This document shows positions 25,410-38,499 of a stretch of 64,000 nt of DNA, piece after piece. Both the position numbers and the translations under genes were made by a program. The notes under the pieces were generated by a model. The model searched no databases and had not been told where the DNA came from. It saw only the letters and a list, made by a program, of their open reading frames with translations. Source of the DNA: Sympetrum striolatum (Eukaryota > Arthropoda > Insecta > Odonata > Libellulidae); assembly GCA_947579665.1 (NCBI GenBank), contig OX388345.1, positions 64,099,454 through 64,163,453 on the forward strand. The letters are read 5' to 3'. The first letter of the stretch is position 1. Each line of letters begins with the position of its first letter.

Positions 25410-26880
25410 AACATATGCATTAATAAAAAATACATTGCTAACGGTTCACATACGATTTGAAAGAGAGAAAAATCTCGCTCGGGAAGAAAGGATGAAATAA
25501 ATAACTTAAGTGGTTTAAATCATAGCTTCAACCATAAAACGTTAATGTCTGCAAAAAGTTTAATACGGTTTAACTTTAGACTGTAGTCACACGCTAGTGC
25601 GATCGAGATTTCAGAACAAGAATTTAAAATATGCTCTATCAAAAGTTTTTGCAGTGATAATTTCGAAACTCTTATAAAAGTCTTTCAAAAATAAGTATGA
25701 AAAACATTTACAACAAGAAAAGTAGTTCAGTCACAGATTTTTCTAACTGATAAAATATTGTTCAAAAATCCATATTCTCTCCAACATTCTCTTTACATAC
25801 GAGTATGAGTATACGAAACTATATAAATTATGATGCAAGTAAAATATGCAAGCTAAATATCTTAAAATGAGATAAGAAGATAATGGGGAGAAAGAAAAGT
25901 TGAACTTCAAGTAAATAACAAATCAATTATGTCAAAAATCGATATTTTTAATCAAAAAATGTGCATAATATGATTGCGAAGGTAACTAAATCGTAAAAAT
26001 GAGTCACGATAGGTGAACCTCATTCCAATAAGAGCATAAACATATCGTTGGCTGGTATGATAACCTTTCACAGTTAACAAAAGATATTTAATTTGTATAT
26101 ACCTGAGAGCTTAAAAAAATTATCTAAACAAGGTTTATTGATTGAAATTAAAATTATTATTAATTGATAACACGAAAATGAAATAAATTTATAAAGTCTT
26201 TTACTTGTTGTGGAATACGAATTGCATTATAATTACATCTAATCGTCGTCGTTGATGTAAAAAAATTTCGTATGAATATGTCTGAAGAGAAATATGTGTT
26301 TAAAAACTGAAAATAATTTATTAACACTACGATACAAGGAAAATGCTGCAATTACACTGAAATGATATAAGTGAACGCATCTATGTATGAGCAAGGAATT
26401 AGGAAGATTTTTCTAAGTTTTTCGCATTTGTAAATGCAAATCACAAGTTAGGTAATGTTAAGATTATCTCCATTTATCTCTATATAAACAATGAGTCAGA
26501 ATCAAATTCTTAAAACACCTCAGTCCAACACCAGACAGTCCCTTTAGCAGAATGCATCATACATCTCTACTGTTTAAAATACAGATCCAATCGTAAAAGA
26601 AAATGAAACAAGCCTAACAAAAAAACAGTAAATCCCAAAAAATTCCATTGTTATTCAATACCGCACTGACCATGCCACAAAAACATAAAACCAAAAATGA
26701 TTGCCCTTCCATAAAAATTGCACAGATTTAAAATGTCGACCGAAATGTATAATGGAATTTTTACCTTGACCATATAAATATCGTTGCCACGACCATACCA
26801 AGCCATTTTTATTTGGGCACCTGCGCAGTTTTTTAGTACAAGAGTCATTTTATCACGAAAAGTCGTGCACAAAATAAACT
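25410..26880. other. AT-rich non-coding DNA
   Basis: No feature apart from an octamer at 26434-26441 that overlaps a small palindrome (GCATTTGTAAATGC). Confidence 0.5.
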
Positions 26881-27240
26881 GCAGCACGCATTTTTACTCA
26901 CGCGACCGGTATTCGCGCGTTATCAATTATTAATGCGCCCCAAAATTAAAAGGAAAAAACAATTTGGTCATTAAAATGAATGGAAGAGATGAACTGCGAT
27001 GAACCCTATAATTTTTAGCCGCGCTCGGAAAAAGTTTGCAAGGCGCATCACCGTTGTGTTTTTAATTAGAAACGCAAGCGGCGAAATCACGGAAAAAGCT
27101 GTCACGCCAGCCTTGGCCACAGACACTAGATTTTCACATGTACTAGTTGAGTGACCGCTAGAAGATGCCACAATTTGCAAGGTGGTGGAAATTAATGGAA
27201 GCCACATTCTTTTAAGGAGATATAAATGACAATTAAGGAG
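26881..27240. other. Intermediate-GC segment, no gene recognised
   Basis: A minus-strand frame of 78 codons (26971-27207) is open but has no recognised motif. The segment keeps more CpG than its flanks. Confidence 0.3.
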
Positions 27241-28620
27241 GAGAGTTAATTTTAGAGGTAATAAAGGAGTTAGAATGTGATATGAATCGGTTGAATAGGG
27301 AAAATAAGATGCAGGAGATGCTAGACTTAATGAATGTATGAAATTATGAACAGATTTTTAGCAAACGAAAATAAATTCAAGTATGTAGAAGAATGGAGAA
27401 GCTATGTATAGAAATGAAGCCAATTACTTTTTTACTTCAGAAATACAAATTGAAAAGTACGAATATATGTACGTGAAAATTTCTTTTAACTAAGCATAAG
27501 AATTTTCTTCATTAGACTCAACTTTTACCTCTGATCAGAAAATAGACTCATCTTTCAGGAAATTTGATCAATATACTTTCGACGATATGCCCGTACTACC
27601 ACGAAAGGATTACATATTAAAATATTTGTATACTACTAACAAAGCGTAAGTTAAATGTCGCAGAATTTCATCAAAGCCATAGATTTATTTATGGATGTTC
27701 AGAAAAAGGTAGAATTTGCAGGTAACGTACGGAAAAATTCAGTAAATATTATTTTTCAGTAGGAAACGGTAAATAAATCCTATTGGAAGGTGATTTTGTA
27801 GAAAGGAGCTTACGCTTGAGGCAAGTTAAGCGATCTTTAACTGGATTTAATTTTTTTCCTATAAGATACTATGAAGAGATAATCGTAGAATCTACGATAA
27901 AGGGAAATGAATTCCACCCAAGACAAAATACTTTTTTTTGAGAATATCATAAATAACTTCTGTTATTCCAAATGCGATACGAATAAATGAGCTAGAAAAG
28001 AATGGTGATTAGTAATTGTTCCATGGAGTTGTAACGGAATCAGGTATAACTTTCAAATATTCATTCCTTATTTCAACTAAAATCGAACCTAAAAATAGAA
28101 TAACAGTCAGGAAAATAAGTATCCTATTCAGATAGAGAACTAAGAGTGACCTGAAGAGTTAAAAAAATCATTAATCCTTGTTTCATCGGCATGGTAAAAG
28201 GTTATCCACAATGTAGCCCAAGTGCCGTGTATGACGCTTTACTCAGTATCTTACAAGTCGATATTTCAATCTTTTCTCATAGTTTCGGTTAACTTTCTAT
28301 TCTTGTTTGATTATTGTTAAAAAGAATATATTTAAATTGTAAGCCACAATAAAAATGGAGCACGTCAAAACATCATAATGCAAAAACTAAACTCGAGACT
28401 TCCAATGAATTGTAAATATATTAAATTATAGAAAGGTATACCTACAGTAGAAGTCTTTATAGCAACATCGATTCGTTTGAGAAAATAATATCTGGATCAT
28501 CCCAGCTCTCGAATGAATTGTTAAGAATTTCAGTCGTTCAAACATTGTTATAACTGCGTATGCTCGGCAAAAAAGAATTCAACTCATCGTTCATGAGAGC
28601 CAACAAGGAAATCCTTAAGA
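27241..28620. other. AT-rich non-coding DNA
   Basis: No feature recognised. Confidence 0.5.
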
Positions 28621-29240
28621 AATAAAGTCATATCCCCGAAATTGTACGAGCGCGAAATCAAATTTGGTCGCGCGGAAATTTCGACGGCGGTCACCAAAAA
28701 CAAATGACGCCAGAGAATTTCGCACTGACTCCTCCACTTTCTCCCTTACGGAACGATTTGAGTCACGTGATTTTCCACCGCGAGAAAACAGAGGCTTCCC
28801 TTAAAATTTATGACCATCGCCTTGATTCCGTCATTCACTCAACTTTCCTTCCATCTGTTTTCGCAAGTCAGACTAATCTTCCATCATATTCCCCATTCCA
28901 TCATATTTCAGCTCTTGGGTCAATCTTTCCTCGATCGCCATCCCATCGCCGCTTGCGATAACAATCACTCTTCCGTGTTTGCTGTCGGCAGACTCATTAA
29001 GTGTTCCAAGTGGACAAACATGCAGCCACTCGTGAGGGAACGACAGGGAAAAGGAGTCCTGCAAATCCATCGCTTCCTTTCCCCATGGAAAGGCCACGAT
29101 TCCCCTGTTATGCTTTATTCCCTCCCAGTTTAGTTAGTCATTATCTTCCGATTCGTTATTATTCCTTCCTTTCTTCTCCCTTTACGCTTCTCTTCCCCGC
29201 CTATTTTCCCGGGAGGAAATCTTTCGTTTACAGAAGTTAA
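28621..29240. other. GC-richer island
   Basis: Overlapping frames of 74-107 codons lie on both strands. The end of one (29204-29240) reads YFPGRKSFVYRS then stop, which recalls an acj6 exon 1 motif, but it lacks a donor and the rest does not match. Confidence 0.35.
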
Positions 29241-29443
29241 TTTCCTACCTATTCATGGCTCGCACGTTTGCTACTTCATTTCAGGGAAGCTTAAACTTGA
29301 CAAGGTGAAGGAAATAAAATGGAAGAAATGCAAAATCAAAAATAGATAGAGTACAAATATAATAAAAAAATAAACGCACAAGAAATATAGCGAGAAGTAA
29401 AATTCATGAAGGAAGAGAAAGAGAAGCGAAAAATAATGATATA

Positions 29444-29504
29444 ACTGGGAGTTGAACTCAGGTCTTCCTATCAATTCCAACTACTGAACTACCATGCTGC
29501 TTCA
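29444..29504 (-). repeat. tRNA-derived SINE head
   Basis: The minus strand has an A-box-like TGGTAGTTCAGTAG (plus 29481-29494) and, about 22 bases on, a B-box GAGTTCAACTCCCAG (plus 29445-29459). Spacing and order fit a tRNA-type pol III promoter. The acceptor stem is not closed, so it is a SINE and not a tRNA gene. A plus-strand A-rich tract (29310-29440) lies on its 3' side. Confidence 0.65.
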
Positions 29505-29519
29505 TTTCCGTTGTCAACA

Positions 29520-31139
29520 AAACGTTCGGTATTTTTCGGGTATTTTGGATTGTAAACCTCAGAGCTTTATGTGAAAAGATATTTCATATCCTTATTCCCT
29601 GTAGCCATGAAGGAGTTAGAGAGCTGACAATGAGAGCTAGGGTTCACGCGCATTGAAAATATCATCGTTTTACACTTACATAATCATTTCGGTACTACTA
29701 TTTAACTAAAGCTATTTGGAAAAGATGAGGAAGTAGTATTACGGGATAAGTTAAATAGCAAACTCTGCTGAAAATCTTGATCATCGGTTTTAATATTGTA
29801 CTGACAATAATTTGATCGGTTACTCCCTAAACTGAGATTAATTACATAGGATTACATAATGTAACTAAATAATCAAACGTTTCTTGATAAAAATTCAATA
29901 TCTAATGCTTGAATCTGGCAGACAGGTAATATACACAATTTGTTTTTGATGGCAGTTCGCTTTCGAGGGGACAAGTTACCATCTCTTTTTGTACTGTCTT
30001 TCGCCATTTTATTTCTTCCTGAATGATGATTTTGGAGTATAAAATTTCTGTGGGAAGTTTATGCGGAACCTCTATATTAAGACGTGAAATTAATATTTAA
30101 CAAGTTAGACTACAAGCAGCTATTCCACAACGCCTTATTTCTTCTAAATTGCTACCTTTACTTAATTCCAAACTTAATATTACTGATATCAGTAGTCCTT
30201 ATTGTTGTGATAATCAGTCAAATAATAATAACAATAATATTACACTAATTGACTGTATATAGATATTCTTTCATTGTCACTTCTACTTACTTACTAGGAG
30301 TTCATTGAATCCGACACACAAAATAGCTCTAATTTTTTAAACTGAGATTCATAACTAGAAATGCGTTTCTTAAAGCATGTTACATCTATTTTTATAGAGC
30401 ATGGAATGAAAATTTGACTAGATATGACTTGTAAATATAAAACTGAACAAGTATCAGTCCTTTTTTCAAAAGCATTCCAAAATAATTGAATCTTGGAAAA
30501 CGAATAAGCAGTAGAAACGATGAGAATTTTACAAATAGAACTCTTGCAAAATGGTGGATTGGTATTTTTCCTACTGATATAATTTCATACGTTTCCATAA
30601 ATATTCCTATCACCCTTTTCGCTTCAATAGAAATTGTGAAAAGACAGAATTATTCTGGCAGAGTTATTCAGGCTATTACTCTGACGATTTTCCGTCTCCA
30701 ACATCGGTTTATTCCTTGCTTTCTCTATCCATCGATGTGCCATTCACATTCTTCTGAAAAATACATCGCTTACAGAATCCCAGGCCATCAATCATTCCCT
30801 TATGAAAGCGAATGGCGGACTGAACGATTCTGACCAGAGAGGAGACAAATCGATGTGACCATCAAACATCGTAGACTCAAACACTTTAGCCAGGTTTCCT
30901 TACTCCCACAAAGTCAAGATTACGTTTACATAAATGCACATCATATGTATACTCTGAGAATTACTAACACTATATGAAACTCGAGTCATTACCTCTCACT
31001 GAACACCACCTATGCTTCAAATGAATCTATTCTCAAGAATAGTTGAATTATTCCCTCCAGAAACGTTTGAATTACACTATTATGTACGGAATATAAAAAA
31101 AGAATTCCATAAAAAAATTTTAAACCTGATTTAAGCCGA
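29520..31139. other. AT-rich non-coding DNA
   Basis: Chance open frames only (up to 115 codons at 30486-30833, with no motif). Confidence 0.5.
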
Positions 31140-31400
31140 AATCCAAATGTAATTCTCACCATGGCGATAATTGTTGGAAAAAATCCGCATTTCGGATGTA
31201 ATTCCCTAAATTTTTCGCAACAATGCCGAATATTTAAATATCCCTTTTAATGACGTTTTAAACGCAATGCCTTAAATAATTAATTCGCATGAGTTTTCCG
31301 CAGACACTTTTTCGCGTGAAAATAAAACAGTTATAATTCCTCATTTATATTTTTAATGCCCTCATTTGCATTGGGTTGGCATCGGTATTATTTGATGAGT
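31140..31400. promoter_or_regulatory. Candidate cis-regulatory segment with POU-type sites
   Basis: It holds ATAATTAAT (31276-31284), a sequence like the preferred site of class IV POU proteins, and the octamer ATTTGCAT (31364-31371), in CpG-containing, non-repetitive sequence. Each motif is expected a few times by chance in 64 kb of AT-rich DNA, so support is weak. Autoregulation by the gene product is conjecture. Confidence 0.2.
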
Positions 31401-32640
31401 CAACTGAAGCAATGTGGAATTAATATATTTAAAAAAGGGATGAAATTTTAAATTTCTAAATATTCCAGAAATTAATATTGTGTTCATGAAATATGATTCG
31501 AATTCCGACGGATATTTCGTAACTTTGGCTGAGTTTAAGGATAAGTTACAGAGCATCGTCTATACCCTCAAGAAATAAACGAACTATTTTATACGATTTT
31601 GAGCGTTATCTCACATCTTATTTTTATTCGGTATGTTTTCTCCTTATTGTGCTAGATATGGTTAACCGAATAGCTTTGTTATACAATTATGCAGAAAACG
31701 TTTTTGAGGACGATATATTGCTATTATTCATTCGTTCTATTTACATATTACCGGCAATATAAGCGTAGTCAGATAATTTTTCACTAACAATACTATTTCC
31801 GATTAATCTGCTAATTCTTTCCATTCACATAGGATACGCAGATTTCATCTTCAGTCAATAATTAAAAAAGTAGTTCTCCGACACATTTTCGAAACATTCT
31901 TTAGCCATTCCCAATTCTGTTTCATTTCTACTACTTTTACTGCTATAAAACTGTTGAAGCTTCCTATTCAATTTAATATTTGAACGTGTTCAATCTTGAC
32001 TTATTGTTAGTTGTAATCGAATCGTCATGTTTCTTCATAAAGCTCTATTCGATTTAGTAACTCACTATCTACAATGGCATCACTACCATTCTAATCACAA
32101 CTATGAAGTACCCGTCTATGTATGTAACTAAAATACAACTAATCATGTATACCTGCAATTACTTACAATATTCCTAATTTGTATGCCTTTCTCAATACAA
32201 CATAAGTTTAAAGTTTTCGGTATCCCTTATAAAGTTAAGGAGCAAACATACTTCAAGTTCAAGTTTGACTGATTCCATCGAGTTTTAGTAAGATAGAGGT
32301 TAAATGAAAATAAGTAGGAAATTATACATTTTTCTTCGAATATTTTGATAACTTTAGCAGGTATGGCTGCAAAACTGAAACGCTTCTCTCGTGGTAGGAA
32401 TTTAGAGAGAACGATTGCTAAATTCTTAACCTTTTCGTAAAAGTGAGCCACTTTTCATTGTTTCCGGCGTATAGAAGGAATTTTCATACATTCTTCTTAT
32501 TACCTAATATGAAGTTATCGAATTTTATGAGTCCTTAGAGTATTGTGCGATGAACTATTCTTAAATATCTCTCATGGAATTAATTAAGTGTGGTAAATAT
32601 GATTGAATTATTTGAAAATTTCAATTTAAAGAATAAAATA
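31401..32640. other. AT-rich non-coding DNA
   Basis: No feature recognised. Confidence 0.5.
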
Positions 32641-32649
32641 TTACTTAAG

Positions 32650-33720
32650 TTCTAGCGATCAATTTCGGCCCATCGCGGACGATATCCTTCAAGAGTCTCC
32701 TTTAACGAACGCCAAAATCACCTCAACCATTCAGAACCCATACGAATTTTCCGCGCCATTCCCACGTTCGTCCAAACGGCAAAACAATCCTCGGGAGCAC
32801 CTTTCAGGTGTTACAAACTCCCATATCCCAAATCCTCGGAATTCACTGCGAACTCCTCCTTCAGAGGAAGACGGCGGCGGAGGGAGAGAAAGGCTGGGAA
32901 AAGCGAACTTGATCGTTAATTACGAACCGAAAAGGGGTTTTATGAATATGGATGCAGCGCTCGCATTTAAGCGCGTCCCGAGTGACAAACGAGAACCTGG
33001 GATTAAGGCCGACGTCAGCGATCGGGGATGTTAATGAAGGCTTCAAAGATAAGGAGCCTTCCGCGGGGGAAGGAAAGATGACACGCCGCCGTAGAAGGGG
33101 AAAGAATAGGTTTCCGACTGGGATAAACCTCCCAGTTAGGATGAGAGCTCCTCTATGAGGTGCCATAACGCATTCCCTTTGTTGACGTAATGAAATTCTA
33201 ATTATACCGGCGGAGGTGTGGGGATGAGTTGGGGAGGAGGGGGAACAGAGGTCGACGTGGGGAGTGGGGGAGGGAAGCTTTTGGGAATAATTCATTTCCC
33301 GGCAGAAGTGGGAGGTTCGGAAGGGAAGGTAGGGTTGGAAATCTTAGGAAAAGAGGTTTTCCGCGAAAAAAGGGGGTGGCCCCGTCGTGGAGGGCGATAA
33401 TTTCGGATTATAGTGTTCATTTGTTTCGTAGGGGGCGCCGATGATTACTGCCGGGAGGGTGCTAATTATTCCTCTGCGGCCGACGGCGTCTTTGCTCTCG
33501 TCCCGCCGCAGCTGCCTGGGTGTTTTCCCCACGAAAGCTTTTGCTTCCCACGTTTTCCCGAACCGTCTCCAGATCTTCTCCGCAAACACGCGGGGTCCTT
33601 TTAAAAATATCAAACGCACCGAATCGAGGGTCGAGTAGAACTGAGGGGCCCGTGAGAGTGTTTGGGCCGAGTTGGTGAACGAAGTGTGGAGACGCGATCC
33701 GTTCGTTTCCTATTTCTTTT
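32650..33720. other. GC/CpG-rich island, about 1 kb
   Basis: The largest GC-rich island before the first exon found. Frames of 60-144 codons are open in nearly every phase on both strands. I looked for the missing N-terminal acj6 exon here and found no match. A promoter or enhancer is possible. Confidence 0.4.
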
Positions 33721-36095
33721 CATTTCATTTTCTTTCCATTTTCGTTTTATTTCCTGAGTCGCAGCACACGTAATGCCATCAAATGGAAAAATGGAAGGAT
33801 ATACGTGTTAATCCGTGTTCTTCTTTGACATGGCCATCCGGAATAGAAATGAAACCCAAATCTTAGTTCAATTATAAAATCCTCGAATAATATGGATAAT
33901 ATAAGTATATTCGTATAAAATTAGTATAAATGAAACGCCATCAAAATAGATAGACTGCCGTTAACATTTGCATACACAAGATCGATTTTCACACATTCGG
34001 AAAATGTGATCAAAAATAGCAGGAAAAATTTGCCATATTTACCATATTTTTGTCACAATTTGCCATATTTTTTTCTTATATTTATCCAAGGTAAACTTCC
34101 TTGTTGTTTACAACCGATTATGCCTATTGGTGCTAAAATAAGTAACCTTTTTCGAATTGCGATGGGACATTATCTATTTTTAAGTTCATTTCTGTGTGTG
34201 TGAATAAAAATGCGTTTTCTAAGAATTGTATATTTCCCTTAAGAAAACAAAATTTCAGATTAACCTCGCACATGGTGTAGGCTGGGAATAGAATATTCGA
34301 AGTAATAACATGCTAACAACAAGGAAAGGGTGTTGTCAACGAATCATTAACATAAAGGTTTTTATTTAAAACGTAAAAGACTTAAAAATACAGATAACTG
34401 GGACGTTTTTGCCATATCATATAGCAGTGAAGTATGAAAGTGAAGTGTATAGCAGTGAAATATATCTGAAGAAATCTCAATCTTATCTAAAGGAAGGCAG
34501 AAAAGACTGAGTTTTGGAAATTAAAGTATACAAAGACCTACGTTTAGGCTGATTTTGGTTATTTAATTGAAGTCGAAATAATATTATCATTCCTGTAAAT
34601 ACAGAAAAAGACTTCTGATGAGGCTAGTTTTAGGAATTTCGGAAGTATAGTTCGATCAATTTCAAATGAATTAAAGCAAAGATGGAAATCATGATGTGAT
34701 TGTAAAAGATACATCTTTGACATAAGACTTTTGGTAAATCGTAATGCTTAAACATGATCGGTCAAATAGGATTTTAAATATATGATCAAGGAAAATTAAT
34801 TATAGTTAACTCAACGGTGCCAAAATCGCTATCTCACGAACGGAAACAGGAGTTGGTGGAAAGAAATAAGGAATGGATAAAAGCTAGATGGCAAATTAAA
34901 TAGGATTCGCAAATATTTAAATAATAATGTCAATCTCCAATTATTTATGCATTGCAAAGCGCATTCCAAAATTAGCAATGTCACCATGAATATCCTTCCT
35001 TCGATTATTTTCTAGAATAATTTAAGAATTAAAAAAAGAAAACAACTGACGCAGTAAAGACTAACATTCGCGGCGTTTCCTCAGATCATCATCGACTTAA
35101 CACTAACTTTTGATGCCAAATTGATCACCTGCAGGTGAATTTAAGGTTGAAATATCAGCGATTGCTTTCATTTGGTTAATTTAAAATGTTTACACACTCA
35201 GGAGAATATAGACTGAAAACTTAACTCCTACTTATTGATGCAAGTACGGAAGATGATGCAAATCAATTACTAAGGAGATAAAATTAATAAAAACGATGTA
35301 CAGGTTAGAGAGGGTTCCGACCTGCAGAAGTAACTAAGGAGAATTTAAATGAGAGTCAAGAGGGAGAGAGGACGGTAGGGAAGGAGAGGATTGATGGGGA
35401 CAGAACGACGATAGCAAGTGGGGTTTTCAGAGGCCTTCGCCATTACCACTAATGACCAAGGGGCGGTCGCAGAGATGTATCCCGTGGGACGCCTTGCCCT
35501 TAGAGGAAAGTAGGGATCGGCAGGAGATGGTTGTGGGTTCATCGTCTAGACTCCCGAAGATAAAGAGGACCCATCTCCGGATCGGCACCTGATGCTCCCC
35601 AAGATTGCTATCTGCTCTTATGGATCCTGACGCTCATTCGGGGAAAATTGCCATTAAAACGTCAAAAACTCGCTCCTCGATGTATCTCTTGCGATTCTGG
35701 TTCGATTGATAGGAGATTGTCTCGAAACTTTGCTTCCAACGATTTCACCGCGGTCTTCTTCGGATGCTTCGGTTGACAAAATATTTATTAGCAGCAGCAA
35801 TTATTATCGTGTTACAATATCTGTTTAATTTATTGACCAATTAGTTATACACGTTGTTCTGCGAAGTATGTAAATATGTGCTAAAAGTATTGAAAAAATA
35901 TATTTTTCATCAAATTTAAAATTAAATCGGTATAAATACCATAAATATCTAACATTATCGCTTTTTTTAAAGCTTACTTATAATTTAAAAAATGATTACT
36001 AATATTACACTATTATTACTCATTATTTAAATAATATTTAAATGATAATTAACACGTATTTATGGAAGAATCAAACGCAAATTTTGGAAAAGTAC
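33721..36095. other. AT-rich non-coding DNA
   Basis: Short TTTGCCATATTT repeats lie at 34028-34072. Octamers are present at 33966-33973 and 35256-35263. Segment 35300-35760 is GC-richer with no recognised gene. Confidence 0.45.
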
Positions 36096-36401
36096 GATCT
36101 GGATTATGTAAGTGGTCATCCAAGGAACGGCGGAGGGTTTACAATCTTTTATATAACGCTTTGGATTCTATTGTTAACATTAAATACGCAGATATAAGGA
36201 AAAGTTTAAATTAAAGTTGCTCAACACAACTTTAAAATAATTATGATCTGGATTATGTAAGTTGTCATTCAAGGATCGGCGGAGGGTTCACAACCTTAAA
36301 TGCAATACTTTAGAGTCTATTATCTACATGTACAGCATCACTTTAGAATCTATTTTTAACATTTAAGTTGCAGATATAAGAAAAGGTTTAAATTAAAGTT
36401 G
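36096..36401 (+). repeat. Tandem duplication, two diverged units (124 and 157 bp)
   Basis: 36096-36219 and 36245-36401 both run from GATCTGGATTATGTAAG through GGCGGAGGGTT(T/C)ACAA to GATATAAG(G)AAAAG(G)TTTAAATTAAAGTTG. The second unit has an extra internal segment that repeats CTTTAGA(G/A)TCTATT. It lies 350 bp upstream of the first acj6 exon found. Confidence 0.88.
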
Positions 36402-36750
36402 ACTTATATACAGCAAAATTCCTCAAATCCCCACCTGTATTAATCTATTTCATTGACTACCACTCAATTCGGGTTAAAGCACCATATTGTAATGATTTTG
36501 CATGTCGGTTTTTGACGGATTAACTCTTAATCTCCAGTTTATGGAATGTCACAAGTAATTTAACCTTATCTTAAAATACTATTTAAATTGCAAAGCGAGC
36601 AGAAATTGTATGTTGCGTTTATGTTTACGTTATAAATTTGTCCGATGGGGAGTGGTTGTTTGAGAGCTGCAACATGAAAAATATGTTTTCTCGCACAAGG
36701 TAAACCAACACCATTGTTCCGCGACAGAACTTCCACCGATGATCGAACAG
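36402..36750 (+). other. Sequence just upstream of the N-terminal acj6 exon
   Basis: AT-rich, becoming GC-richer near the exon. The exon frame is open from 36664. A GTAAAC donor-like site at 36700 follows ATGAAAAATATG at 36674. If used, it would make a tiny separate first exon, but this is not supported by homology. Confidence 0.3.
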
Positions 36751-36864
36751 ATGGTGAGCGTCCACGCGTCTTCCCACACCAACCCCTTACTCCCCATCCA
36801 CGGCAGACTGCTGCAAGAGGCACCCCCGCTCTCCTGCGTCACCTCCTGGTCGCCGAGGCACAAC
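36751..36864 (+). CDS. acj6: acj6, N-terminal coding exon (diverged)
   Basis: This block encodes 38 residues, beginning MVSVHASSHTNPLL and ending SCVTSWSPRHN, followed by a GTGCGT donor and preceded by a CAG acceptor (36748-36750). I recognise it by similarity to the fly Acj6 segment just before the POU-IV box, which has the pattern S-I-H-x-S-S, then R-L-L-(D/E)-x-A, then C-x-S-W-S-x-R-x-N. Here the matching pieces are SVHASS, GRLLQEA and SCVTSWSPRHN. The fly segment runs directly into G-D-(I/L)-F, and the next exon here starts GDLF in the same phase, which is strong support. The frame stays open upstream to a stop at 36661, so the exon could start earlier, or the ATG at 36739 or 36751 could be a start codon in an alternative first exon. 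The acceptor has only a weak pyrimidine tract. A longer open frame overlapping this exon in another phase is a shadow. No transcript evidence is available. Confidence 0.75.
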
Positions 36865-38499
36865 GTGCGTACAATACCCTCTCCCACGCACTTGCTACAC
36901 TCATCGCGTCCCTAGACATACAACTCCTATAAGAGATGTCCTCCAATGCTATGTCTCAAGAATGCATTTCGTAAAAGCTATCATCCACACAATATAATAT
37001 CCCTTTTTCGATTCCTAAAATAGACGGTGCTGACAGAGAATGGAATGAAACGGAAACAGGGAAACCTTTTTTCTCTTTCCAGAGCCGAATGAAAGTAAGA
37101 GGTAGCCTTTATTATTTCCATATTCTAATTAAAGTTTAATTTAATTAATCAAGATTTCTCAGCAAACTGCGTTACTCTCAAGATAATGTTAATGGAAATA
37201 CAAAAACTTTTACTGAAGGCGAATGTGTTATGCCAAGCAACTCCCTATGTTATCGTCAAGCTCGGCACATTAAAGTAAGTAAAAGAACACAAGCAAGATA
37301 AAAACAAACTATATATTTATTTCCCAAAATTTATTAACTTCGAAACCGGTTGTGTCGTTAATAAACCTTGAAGAATAAATACATAGCTTGATTTTGTCTT
37401 GTGTGAGGTAAGATGAATTTCCAACAAGTGTAGTGATTTAATAAGTAAAATAAAGTACTTCTTGTTTCTTAAAGCTTCAACGATCTTGAAGCCGGTGAAG
37501 ACGCATCGAAGTATATTGTGATGTCCTCTTCACATTTAACTTTAAGTTCTCGCATCCCACAGGATACACTGGAAGAAAAATCTTTCAAATAATAATTTAA
37601 ATTGACGAAAGGCAGAGACGCTAGCTTTAATGTACCGCATGAAGCTCAAGTAAGGCAGCCTACGGTTTTAACATCTTGATACCCAGGAAATAAATTGAAC
37701 TTACTGTGATGCCTTCTTTCACGCATTAGTAAAACACAAGTGAAAGGAAATTAAAAGAAGAAAAATATAGATAATTATGTCAGAGTAAGACAAAACTATT
37801 CTCCAATGAAAATTCTTTATATTATGGTAAATAAAGTATTAATTATGTAATATCCGAGGTAATTAGTTCTAATTAGAGAATATGGACATCCTCACGTAAA
37901 AGAGAAGACTTTTACTCAAGTTTTCATTGATAATACCTCCGTACATTGGATGGGGGCTTTCAATCCATCGATCGGATGCAAGGCTAAAGAAAAGAAACTG
38001 AAATTTGGGGAAGAATTAACCTTATAGTAAAAATAGGAATTAATCGATCTGTGGATGTAGCCTGCAGCTGAGAAGAAAATGAAATTTAATATTCTCGAAA
38101 ATCATAATCAACGACCTATTGAAAGAAAACCGATTTCAGTTATGATAAAATCATCATCGCAGTAATGTTCCCCTATCTTATATGAGGGAAGATATTTTAC
38201 GATATACATTAAGATATTTAAGACACCTTCATAGAAGATATACTTCGTCATTCGTGTAGCATCAATCGATTGTATACCACATATATTTGCAAATAAGATA
38301 AGAATCAAGAAAAATTGAAAGGGTGTTTGTGTAGGAAAGTTATACCTGAGAACAATAGTTATGGCGTAAGGAAACCGAGACCACCCACTTCTCCACCGCA
38401 AAGATCACTTTTGGTGCCTTCAGTATCTGCAACCCTCCTCCAGAGACATCAAGTTTCTTTATGAGACCCAAAAATTATACCGCTGAGCTCTCTCCAAAT

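Noticed and set aside
29204..29240. YFPGRKSFVYRS, resembling the conserved FPGR...S..YRS stretch of the acj6 first exon
   Set aside because: A stop follows at once, no donor is in a usable place, the upstream residues do not match, and the lead-in is low-complexity pyrimidine-rich DNA. Probably coincidence.
36566..36932. Open frames of 85 (minus) and 72 (plus, other phase) codons over the N-terminal exon
   Set aside because: No family match; the phase starting at 36751 matches Acj6 and ends at a donor in the right phase.
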